This document shows positions 38,887 to 45,917 of a stretch of DNA of 64,000 nt, piece by piece. The position numbers and the translations under genes are program-made. The stretch's first letter is position 1. Every line of letters starts with the position of its first letter. The notes below the pieces were generated by a model that worked only from the letters and a program-made list of their open reading frames with translations, had not been told where the DNA came from and searched no databases. The stretch covers positions 186,001 through 250,000 of the forward strand of contig NZ_VORX01000002.1 in the NCBI RefSeq assembly GCF_007997285.1, in the 5' to 3' direction. The stretch comes from Gelidibacter salicanalis (GTDB lineage: Bacteria; Bacteroidota; Bacteroidia; Flavobacteriales; Flavobacteriaceae).

Positions 38887-39371
38887 AAGCGAATCTCGAA
38901 TCACAAAATCTGAATCACAAATGTTGATGTGTTAATCACAATAACATTGACCTTTGTATTGTTTACTTAATTTTAATAATTAAGTACCATTTCAAATTCT
39001 CCTCCTAACAAGGAGGAGTGGATTCTGCTTCCGGAGAGAAGCAGAAGACGAGGTGGTTTCGGTGTAATTATAAGTGAGGTTGAATGCTGAATAGGGTTTA
39101 GAAAACAGAGAGAAGAGAGAATCTCGAATTCAAGAAACTTAAACGATAAATGTCCAAGTGTTAAGTACGGTATCAATGACCTTTATATTGTTCGCTAATT
39201 TCAGTGATTAAGTACCATCCTAAATTCTCCTCCTTTTAAAGGAGGAGTGGATTCTGATTCAGAAAAGAAGCAGAAGACGAGGTGGTTTTTAATGTGATTA
39301 TAAATAAGTTGAAAAATCAAGACAGAATAAAGAAAAGAGAGAAAATAGAAATAGAAAATTAGATTTTAGAG
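38887..39371. repeat. Tandem duplication of a ~230-base non-coding module
   Basis: Two diverged copies lie head to tail at about 38891-39120 and 39119-39350, with no open reading frame. Shared landmarks include ctcgaat, ttgaccttt/atgaccttt, attaagtaccat, aaattctcctcct, aggaggagtggattctg, agcagaagacgaggtggttt and ttataa. Each copy holds two hairpins: ctcctcct/aggaggag (38999-39018; extended to 10 bp with a one-base loop at 39227-39247 in copy 2) and ttctgcttc/gaagcagaa (39023-39046, one mismatch in copy 2). Paired-arm conservation suggests a structured element, perhaps a dispersed flavobacterial repeat. It fills the gap before the GH16 gene. Confidence 0.8.
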
Positions 39372-40202
39372 ATGATGAAAATGAATTCAGTATTGAGTCG
39401 GTTGGGATTGCTGTTACTTTTGTGCGCGGTGTTACAGTCGTGTTCGGTTAGTAAACCAATAATCGAAAACAATACTGAAGCGTATCAATTGGTGTTTGAA
39501 GACCAGTTTGATGGGACTGCTTATAATACCAAATTATGGACGAGTCTTCCCCAGCGAGAAGGTGGGTCTCCGTGGAACCGATACGTTATGGAGGATGCAG
39601 CGTTGGCGGAAGTCAAGGATGGAAATTTACACATCCGCGCGCGTTGGAATGAAGAGACTGATCTACCAGAAACTGGAGCAATACAAACCAAAGATAAATT
39701 CAGTTTTAAATACGGAAAGATAGAAGTGCGAGCGAAGTTTAACAGCGCTGAACAAGGCGGTTGGCCAGCCATATGGTTGATGCCACAAAATGATGTCTAT
39801 GCTGGATGGCCTAATGGCGGCGAAATTGATATCATGGAACGCCTTAACAACGATAATTTTGTACATCAAGTTGTGCATCAATCGGACGGCAATGCCAAAC
39901 ACATTTCTAAAGGTAAAACGCCTTCAATCACCCTTACAGAGTACAATACGTATGGCATTGTAAAACGCCCCAATCGCATCGAGTTTTATGTGAACAATAA
40001 ACTGACGATGGTGCACGAGCCCACAGGCGATTTCGAAAAACGCTGGCCATTTGAGACCGATTATTACATCATCTTAAACCATGCGAGTGCCGATAAAGGT
40101 CAATCCGGTATTGATTTCTGGCCGGGACTTGTAACCTCAACGGAAAACTTTCCACTTGAAATGGCTATTGATTATGTAAAGGTTTGGGAATTTAAAGATT
40201 AA
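39372..40202 (+). CDS. GH16 endo-hydrolase lipoprotein
   Basis: A 276-residue lipoprotein (VLQSC, Cys24; ATG at 39372 or 39375). A single GH16 jelly-roll domain holds GGEIDIMERLN with nucleophile Glu151, Asp153 and acid/base Glu156, spaced as in the beta-bulge (laminarinase-like) branch. GGWPAIWLMP is a second family motif. GH16 endo-enzymes cut beta-1,3- or beta-1,4-linked glucans and galactans; the same branch includes endo-beta-galactosidases acting on poly-LacNAc and mucin O-glycans. With sulfatases, GH2 and GH20 nearby, an endo-beta-galactosidase on keratan-sulfate-like or poly-LacNAc chains is the favoured reading. Laminarinase activity is the alternative. Confidence 0.9.
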   Translation: MMKMNSVLSRLGLLLLLCAVLQSCSVSKPIIENNTEAYQLVFEDQFDGTAYNTKLWTSLPQREGGSPWNRYVMEDAALAEVKDGNLHIRARWNEETDLPETGAIQTKDKFSFKYGKIEVRAKFNSAEQGGWPAIWLMPQNDVYAGWPNGGEIDIMERLNNDNFVHQVVHQSDGNAKHISKGKTPSITLTEYNTYGIVKRPNRIEFYVNNKLTMVHEPTGDFEKRWPFETDYYIILNHASADKGQSGIDFWPGLVTSTENFPLEMAIDYVKVWEFKD

Positions 40203-40264
40203 ATTGTTTTTATAAAAGTTTGATTATATTTTCCCTTAATCTCTGCTAAAAATGAAATCTTAAA

Positions 40265-40864
40265 TCAGTCCATCACCGAAACATAATGCACTTCTTTTAA
40301 TGTCTTGTCCGTTTGATCAAAAGTAAAGGTCACTTCAAAAGCGTCATGTTCTTCAATTGTAGCCTTGTAATTGGCGTCAATTTCTAAGGGAAACAGTTTT
40401 GTAAAACTATCTGCATCCATTCCTAAATGCATGCTATAATTGAGCTGTAGGCCTTCAGACTGTAATCGCATATAAGTTACGCGCTCGACATACTTATTTT
40501 TTAAAACTTCGATAACATCAGTGGCTGATGCAAATCGGATTAGAGAATCGCGTTCTTTATCAAAATGTTCTTCTCCAATAACCACATAACTGTTAGAATT
40601 GGCTCTCAAAAGGGAGTCGCTATTAGCATTATGCGGATTTTCATTTAAGATATAACTCTTATGGAATTGGATGGTATTTAAGCGTTGTTCTGTAACGTTC
40701 GTGTTTAGTGTTATGGGCGATTCTAAAAACAATTCCATGCGCTCTTCTTTAGTTAATTTTGGAAGTGTTTTTGAATTTCTGGTTTCTGCCTCATCATTGC
40801 AGGAACTTAATAGTATTGATGTCACTATAAAAAAAATGACATTACATTTATTAGAGAAATTCAT
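40265..40864 (-). CDS. Uncharacterised lipoprotein
   Basis: A 199-residue protein with a clear lipobox (LLSSC, Cys22) after a hydrophobic N-terminus. The remainder is charged and mostly without recognisable family motifs; it includes the segments KLTKEERMELF and a C-terminal part rich in Glu/Asp with FEVTFTFDQTD. I cannot assign a function. It lies downstream of the ParDE pair on the same strand, 70 bases from the toxin stop, and points towards the GH16 gene, so it may be unrelated to glycan use. Confidence 0.7.
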   Translation of the reverse strand: MNFSNKCNVIFFIVTSILLSSCNDEAETRNSKTLPKLTKEERMELFLESPITLNTNVTEQRLNTIQFHKSYILNENPHNANSDSLLRANSNSYVVIGEEHFDKERDSLIRFASATDVIEVLKNKYVERVTYMRLQSEGLQLNYSMHLGMDADSFTKLFPLEIDANYKATIEEHDAFEVTFTFDQTDKTLKEVHYVSVMD

Positions 40865-40934
40865 AAAGAAAATTTATTTAGGATTTGAGCGTAGGTGACG
40901 ACACTGAATTTTTAAATATTTTCGTGTGGGTTTT

Positions 40935-41237
40935 TTATTTTAAACGTTCCTTAATATCCATCCTCTGATGTAGAATCCTAACGATTTCAACAATTTGATT
41001 TTCCACTTTCCTGTAAAATATAAGATGCGATTTAATTTTCGTTATTTGATAGTTTTGTCGAGTGTTTTCTGCAGATTTTCCAATTTCATAATTGTCCGCA
41101 ATAAATTCTATCTCACCAATTATTAACTCGTAATATCTGTCCGCTTGTTCTTTTGACCATTTGTGGAATGTATAAATCCAAATAGCGTTCAAATCATCAA
41201 TCGCTTGTCGGCTTATACGATAGTTGTTTTTACGCAT
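40935..41237 (-). CDS. parE: ParE-family toxin of a type II toxin-antitoxin system
   Basis: A 100-residue protein of the RelE/ParE fold: YRISRQAIDDLNAIWIYT at the start, then a KWSKEQADRYYELI helix, and a C-terminal LIFYRKVENQIVEIVRILHQRMD strand-turn typical of ParE. ParE toxins poison DNA gyrase; RelE-like ribonuclease activity cannot be excluded by sequence alone. The start codon overlaps the antitoxin's end by eight bases, the usual coupled layout. It is embedded between unrelated glycan genes, suggesting recent acquisition or a stabilising role for the region. Confidence 0.9.
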   Translation of the reverse strand: MRKNNYRISRQAIDDLNAIWIYTFHKWSKEQADRYYELIIGEIEFIADNYEIGKSAENTRQNYQITKIKSHLIFYRKVENQIVEIVRILHQRMDIKERLK

Positions 41238-41475
41238 TGTGTTGGCGATGTAATTCCGTCAAATTTTCTTTAGGATCGAAGTTCACAACAAATCCACTTT
41301 GTTCTCCAACTTCAAGAGCTTTAATTAATTCTCTTTCCTTTTTCTCTTCCTGTTCTAATAATCGCAATGCTGAACGGATAACTTCACTGACAGACCCATA
41401 TCTTCCCGAATTAACTTCTTCTTTAATGAAATCTTCAAAATGAGTTCCGAGTGATATTGATGTGTTTTTTCCCAT
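41230..41475 (-). CDS. parD: ParD-family ribbon-helix-helix antitoxin
   Basis: An 81-residue protein: TSISLGTHFEDFIKEEV forms the DNA-binding ribbon and first helix, GRYGSVSEVIRSALRLLEQ is the ParD signature helix, and the C-terminal part (VNFDPKENLTELHRQ) should wrap the toxin. It precedes parE with an eight-base overlap. A palindromic site 24 bases upstream of its start (41499-41513) is a good autoregulatory operator candidate. Confidence 0.9.
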   Translation of the reverse strand: MGKNTSISLGTHFEDFIKEEVNSGRYGSVSEVIRSALRLLEQEEKKERELIKALEVGEQSGFVVNFDPKENLTELHRQHNA

Positions 41476-41498
41476 TTTAATTAAAATTTAATTAAAAG

Positions 41499-41523
41499 TA
41501 CCAAATCTTGGTAACGTGACCAA
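41499..41523 (-). promoter_or_regulatory. Probable ParD operator upstream of parDE
   Basis: TACCAA-atc-TTGGTA (41499-41513) is a perfect inverted repeat, and a third half-site ACCAA at 41519-41523 continues the array with inverted spacing. Repeated half-sites just upstream of the antitoxin start fit cooperative binding by a ribbon-helix-helix dimer. Identity as the operator is inferred. Confidence 0.6.
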
Positions 41524-41640
41524 ATTTTACATAAACGGTTTAAATAACGATCGCGTCTCTAAGATAGTAATTGTTTTCATAGGCTTCAGAAATCTAATAC
41601 GTAATTAGTTAGTTAGAAATGGGGAGTTGAGGTATACCCC

Positions 41641-41680
41641 CAAAAAAAATAGGCAAAACAAGATATCTTGCTTTGCCTAT
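41641..41680 (-). terminator. Intrinsic terminator of the - strand hydrolase operon
   Basis: ataggcaaa (41649-41657) pairs with tttgcctat (41672-41680); the inner caaga/tcttg stem closes the hairpin past one A-C mismatch. On the - strand the stem is followed by eight T (A-run 41642-41649). It lies 35 bases after the GH84 stop and closes the operon running from 53098. Confidence 0.9.
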
Positions 41681-41714
41681 AGTTTCACCTAAAATCAGAA
41701 TTATTCTGATCAGA

Positions 41715-43946
41715 TTATTTTAATTCTACTTTTAAATGATCAAGTTTTGCTTCTAGTGTTTTTGAAGCATTATTGCTAATTCTAATATACTTCACCTCAC
41801 TATTAATAGTGCCTCTTACGGCATCATCCTTAACCTCTGTTTTCACAGAGGTCCAGTTGCTACCATTGGTAGATACTTCTAAGGCCAAGTGCTCATAACT
41901 AGTTGCTGGCGATAGTTTGTAGGCGATTGATTTTACTTGTGCGGCTTCCTTTAATTCAAATCCGAAGTAGGCTTTCGGTTCAAAACGAATCACTTCCAAA
42001 GGCACATTCATTCCTAAAGTTCGATCTTTTAGGGTCGCAGTTTGGTGTTTCAACTGCTCAACATTGGTGTAAAGTTTATGCGGATTGTAGTTGGCTACGA
42101 CTTCTAAGTTTTTATCAAATGTTTTATTGTAAACTGCTGTTAAATGTGCAAAAGCCTCATCGATTAATGGTGTTACCACTAAACTGCCGGTTTTCACACC
42201 CGGTTGGTAAGGGTTTTGGTTGTCATTACGGTCATTGGTGTACATCTCTGCTTTCATAGCTTTAATGGCCTGGTAGCTACGTTCAAAATCTGTAGTGTTT
42301 TTTGATTGGAGTGCTTTATGCATATTCACCATGGCCAATCCTGATTGCCCTAACAATTTGAATTGTCTCAACCAAGGGCGCATTTCTTCCAAAAGCACTA
42401 GATTATCCGTACTGTTTAACAAAATATAAGACGCTTCTACCATCGCATTAAATTCGCTGGCAACAAGGTCGAGATTTGCAATGTTTTGATCGGCTTTCAA
42501 ATGTTCCAAGAACGCCTCTGCCTCAGGTTTGAACTTCACCGATTCGTCGCGTCTGTATAAATGACCATTAGGACCTAAATCGCTGTTATGGTTTGCAAAA
42601 ACCTCTAAAGCTGCTGCGCTTTCTGGCATCACTACTTTTAAGGCGTTTTGCCAGCTTTGTTCAGGTCGGTATCCTGCCATGTTCCAAGTATAGTCAGCCA
42701 CGCCGTAAATCGCAATTTTGGAGGCTTCAGCATGTTCCATTGGGTTGGAAACAAAGCCAGATACATCTTTGGCAATGTCTTTAGTGTTGCCATATGCTGG
42801 ACCTAATAATAAGTGGTCTCTCACATAATCAGACACTGGGAAATTCCACCAAATAAAGGCCTCACGCTGAATTTTGTTATTGATCCAGTCCATCGTTTCT
42901 TTATCAATGTCTGCCACCACACGGTTTCCTGTCCACATAATTCTGACTGAAGGATCTAATTCTTTGCCTAAAGTTTCTAGATAACTACCTTCAGGTTTCA
43001 CCCAACTTTTATTATACTCGGTAGGGCACATGATTAAAGGCGTCACGTCTTTTTTAACCTTTACAAAATTGGTGTGCAAGTAATTTAAGAGGTTGGCTTG
43101 TTGACTTGGGTTAGTCCCTTCACCAGAAATATCGTCGAAAAACACAGCGTAAGAACGCACGCCTAAATCATACATCATTTCAAATTTACGGAGTAGGGCA
43201 GTTCGGTCTTCTTCAGTCCATTTTATGTCTTTACCAGGATGCACGGCCCATACAAAATCGACATGATTTAAAGCAGCTCTATCGATGAGTTTTTTAAGTT
43301 GCGCTGCTTCATCCTCAGGATAGGCTTTTCGCCAGTTTGGAGAGCTGTGGTAAGGATCATCCTTTGGACCATAAATGTAGGTGTTGAGTTTGTTTTCGCC
43401 ATAAAAATCAATCTGACGCATACGGTGCTCAAAACTCCACGGCGCACCGTAAAAGCCTTCTACAACGCCACGTGCTGTCACGTCTGGATAATCGGTAATC
43501 TCACCTAAAGGCATTTGATCAGCTTGTAATAAAGCGATTATAGTTCTCACGCCGTAGTAGGTGCCACGCGCATCGTTGCCGATAACGGTAATAGCCTTGT
43601 CCGAACTATGGATGTAATAGCTTTCTGGCTTTTGAGGGACTTTTTTCAGAAGTTTTCTCGAGAATTTATCCTTACGTTCTCCGATGCTAATTGAAAATCC
43701 GTCCGAAGCGGTATTGTTACTCGTAAAGAATGTCGATAGTAAATGTTTCGTAGCAGGATCAGCATTTTTCTGCTCCACCTTAAAATGCGATGGGACAGAC
43801 GTGTACTTTGAGACAGAAAGCTGCTGAGGTTGCGGGTTAACCACTAATTCTTGCGAAAACCCAAGGGTGCTGATTAGCAAATACGCGCTTAGAATAAGGA
43901 TTTTAGTGGTGACCCGTTTTACGGTAAATTGTTTTAATGTTGTCAT
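41715..43946 (-). CDS. GH84 beta-N-acetylglucosaminidase (O-GlcNAcase/hyaluronidase-like)
   Basis: A 743-residue Sec-exported protein (signal ends LGFSQ). It closely follows the known Bacteroides GH84 architecture: N-terminal GH20b-like domain (~35-145), TIM barrel starting at VVEGFYGAPWSFEHRM with the paired catalytic Asp271-Asp272 in FFDDISGEG, helical bundle, and a C-terminal F5/8-like domain. The total length is near that of the characterised ~737-residue Bacteroides thetaiotaomicron enzyme. It removes terminal beta-linked GlcNAc, including from O-GlcNAc peptides. It is the last gene of the - strand operon and sits 30 bases after GH123. Confidence 0.95.
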   Translation of the reverse strand: MTTLKQFTVKRVTTKILILSAYLLISTLGFSQELVVNPQPQQLSVSKYTSVPSHFKVEQKNADPATKHLLSTFFTSNNTASDGFSISIGERKDKFSRKLLKKVPQKPESYYIHSSDKAITVIGNDARGTYYGVRTIIALLQADQMPLGEITDYPDVTARGVVEGFYGAPWSFEHRMRQIDFYGENKLNTYIYGPKDDPYHSSPNWRKAYPEDEAAQLKKLIDRAALNHVDFVWAVHPGKDIKWTEEDRTALLRKFEMMYDLGVRSYAVFFDDISGEGTNPSQQANLLNYLHTNFVKVKKDVTPLIMCPTEYNKSWVKPEGSYLETLGKELDPSVRIMWTGNRVVADIDKETMDWINNKIQREAFIWWNFPVSDYVRDHLLLGPAYGNTKDIAKDVSGFVSNPMEHAEASKIAIYGVADYTWNMAGYRPEQSWQNALKVVMPESAAALEVFANHNSDLGPNGHLYRRDESVKFKPEAEAFLEHLKADQNIANLDLVASEFNAMVEASYILLNSTDNLVLLEEMRPWLRQFKLLGQSGLAMVNMHKALQSKNTTDFERSYQAIKAMKAEMYTNDRNDNQNPYQPGVKTGSLVVTPLIDEAFAHLTAVYNKTFDKNLEVVANYNPHKLYTNVEQLKHQTATLKDRTLGMNVPLEVIRFEPKAYFGFELKEAAQVKSIAYKLSPATSYEHLALEVSTNGSNWTSVKTEVKDDAVRGTINSEVKYIRISNNASKTLEAKLDHLKVELK

Positions 43947-43976
43947 GTTGAATGTTATATAATTTGATTACTATTT

Positions 43977-45743
43977 TTATTTTTCGGCCAATTGATTGAG
44001 TTGCTCTTTAGCGTCTTCAAGCAGTCCTTCTAAATCTTCCGGTTTGGTATTTCTGTTGAACTTTGCGACGAGTTTATTTAATTCTTGAAGTTCTGCATCC
44101 ATACCTCTGTTGGTAAAATCGTCTCTTAAAATTCTGATTTTTTCAGCATCAACAATACCTTCCCTTAATTTTTCAAAGCGGATGGAGCTTTTATTGTTAG
44201 GGTACACAATATAGGTATCGCCCGCAGGCCAGGTTATGAATCGGGAATCTTGCAATGGGTTTTTTGTCCAGCTGTTATAGCTCCAACGCAAAAAGCCGTC
44301 AAAATCGGCCGCCATGGCGTACCAGCCTATAAACGTTCCCTCGGCAGGAGGCGAAAAGGTAAAGGTATTTGGAAATGCGTCGGCACAGGACACATAAAAG
44401 GTGCTGATGTAGCCGTTAGCTTTTCGAATCGTTAAATCCTCAGCATCTACAGGGTGTCCAAAGGCAACGGACATGTCTTTTAAGTCGTCCGGATACAATT
44501 TATAGCTTTTATGATTGTCGGCAAACGACACACCAAATTCGGGAGCGTGCCCATTGAGCAATTCTAGCATGGCCTTCATTTCTTCTGGGCCGCGCTCGTC
44601 CATCGCAATTCTTTTAATGGTATTCCAGCCTTTCTCTTCCAAATGGGTCTTGAATTTGGCTAAAAACGGAATCCATAAGTCATTATATTCTGGGGTTCCC
44701 GGTGCTGCTTTCACCTTGATTTCTTTGTTTTCGGCTTCATCAAAATAGTAAAACTCGTTGCCCCAAGGCACCATGGAATAGCCACTTATTTGATTCTTGA
44801 TGCCTAAATCCATCATCATTTGCACCCATTTATCAAAAATGGTGTAATCATAAGTCCAAGTGCCATCTGCTTTTTTGCGCCACTCAATCATCGCTTCAAA
44901 TTGATCGTAAGTTTGTCCTCCCCACGGGCGTTTATTAAGGGTAACGGTAATGACTTTTTGTCCAGCATCGGCAAGACGTTTCATAATCGGTTTTAACAAA
45001 TCAAAATGCGCATCAGACCACGGCTCCACGTCATGAAAACGTGCTACTGCGTAAGGATTTTGCCATAAATCTAAATGGAATTTCCAATCGGAAGCTGGTG
45101 GTAAAACCTTGTCAATAACGCGGATGGAAAATGCCATTGTTTTTGATGCTTGACCTTTAAGATCAATGGTGAATGTGCTCGTGTAAGTGCCCGGTTTGGC
45201 ATCTTTCGGAATATCCATCGTCACCCAAATTGGTCGGGTTTCCTGTGCGTGAATCGCGAAAGAATTGACTGGCTCAAGTGCATCTGCAGCTAAAGAAGAC
45301 GGAAAGTCTTCCGGTTTTCTATGGCCACAACCTTGATCGAAGACATCGGTTAATACATATTTTACAAAATTAATCGTTGCAATGCTTGATGGGAGTGTTG
45401 CTCCTGAATCCGACTTAAAATCTGAAATTTTGGTGTTGACTTCTGTTAAAGAATCATTGCTCCAAAGTACTAATTGCGCTGCCGTGCGTTCACCTTTCCA
45501 AGCAACACCTTCCCAAGTGGATTGTGGTTCAATTTTAGGGATTTCACTGCGTACAAATCGAATGTCCGTTGAGGACACTGAGGCTTGAAGCCCTTGAGGA
45601 ACCGCCGACCAATTTTGATCCGTTGCTGGTGAAGGATCTTCAGGTTCTTGGTAGGTTTGTGCTATGGTGAAATCTTTTGTCTGCTGACAGCTAGAAGTCC
45701 AGATGACCGAAAAAATTAGCACTAATTTTATAAATAGTTTCAT
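43977..45743 (-). CDS. GH123 beta-N-acetylgalactosaminidase-like lipoprotein
   Basis: The start at 45743 leads directly into a lipoprotein signal (WTSSC, Cys19); the frame is open further upstream but those residues are not signal-like. The 588-residue protein resembles GH123: N-terminal beta domain with WEGVAWKGERTAAQLVLW, a barrel with WKFHLDLWQNP, and the MDERGPEEM motif giving catalytic pair Asp382-Glu383, followed by GWYAMAADFDGFLRWSYN. GH123 enzymes release beta-linked GalNAc (glycosphingolipid or LacdiNAc type). This points to GalNAc-terminated glycans in the diet. It is 30 bases upstream of GH84. Confidence 0.9.
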   Translation of the reverse strand: MKLFIKLVLIFSVIWTSSCQQTKDFTIAQTYQEPEDPSPATDQNWSAVPQGLQASVSSTDIRFVRSEIPKIEPQSTWEGVAWKGERTAAQLVLWSNDSLTEVNTKISDFKSDSGATLPSSIATINFVKYVLTDVFDQGCGHRKPEDFPSSLAADALEPVNSFAIHAQETRPIWVTMDIPKDAKPGTYTSTFTIDLKGQASKTMAFSIRVIDKVLPPASDWKFHLDLWQNPYAVARFHDVEPWSDAHFDLLKPIMKRLADAGQKVITVTLNKRPWGGQTYDQFEAMIEWRKKADGTWTYDYTIFDKWVQMMMDLGIKNQISGYSMVPWGNEFYYFDEAENKEIKVKAAPGTPEYNDLWIPFLAKFKTHLEEKGWNTIKRIAMDERGPEEMKAMLELLNGHAPEFGVSFADNHKSYKLYPDDLKDMSVAFGHPVDAEDLTIRKANGYISTFYVSCADAFPNTFTFSPPAEGTFIGWYAMAADFDGFLRWSYNSWTKNPLQDSRFITWPAGDTYIVYPNNKSSIRFEKLREGIVDAEKIRILRDDFTNRGMDAELQELNKLVAKFNRNTKPEDLEGLLEDAKEQLNQLAEK

Positions 45744-45788
45744 TGATTGATTATATTGTATTGATGAATTTGTGGAGATGGGGTTTTT

Positions 45789-45910
45789 GACACGAATTTC
45801 ACGAATGTGCACTAATTTTTAATTTAGAGTTCACTTTATCATTCAACATAATATTATGAATTTCGAAACTTCCTAACTTTATATTAGTGTTAATTCGTGC
45901 AATTCGTGTC
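45789..45910. repeat. Long imperfect inverted repeat inside the GH20-GH123 gap
   Basis: The 28-base arms at 45789-45816 and 45883-45910 are reverse complements at 24 of 28 positions, with a 66-base A/T-rich spacer. The arm contains repeated acgaat motifs (cacgaatttcacgaat). Sequences of this kind are common between genes in flavobacteria. It would form a long stem in the operon mRNA between the two hydrolase genes. No coding sequence lies inside. Confidence 0.85.
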
Positions 45911-45917
45911 TAAAATT

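Noticed and set aside
41641-41680. Attenuator of the ParDE operon
   Set aside because: The T-run is on the - strand after the GH84 stop and upstream of parD, so it is the GH84 operon terminator.
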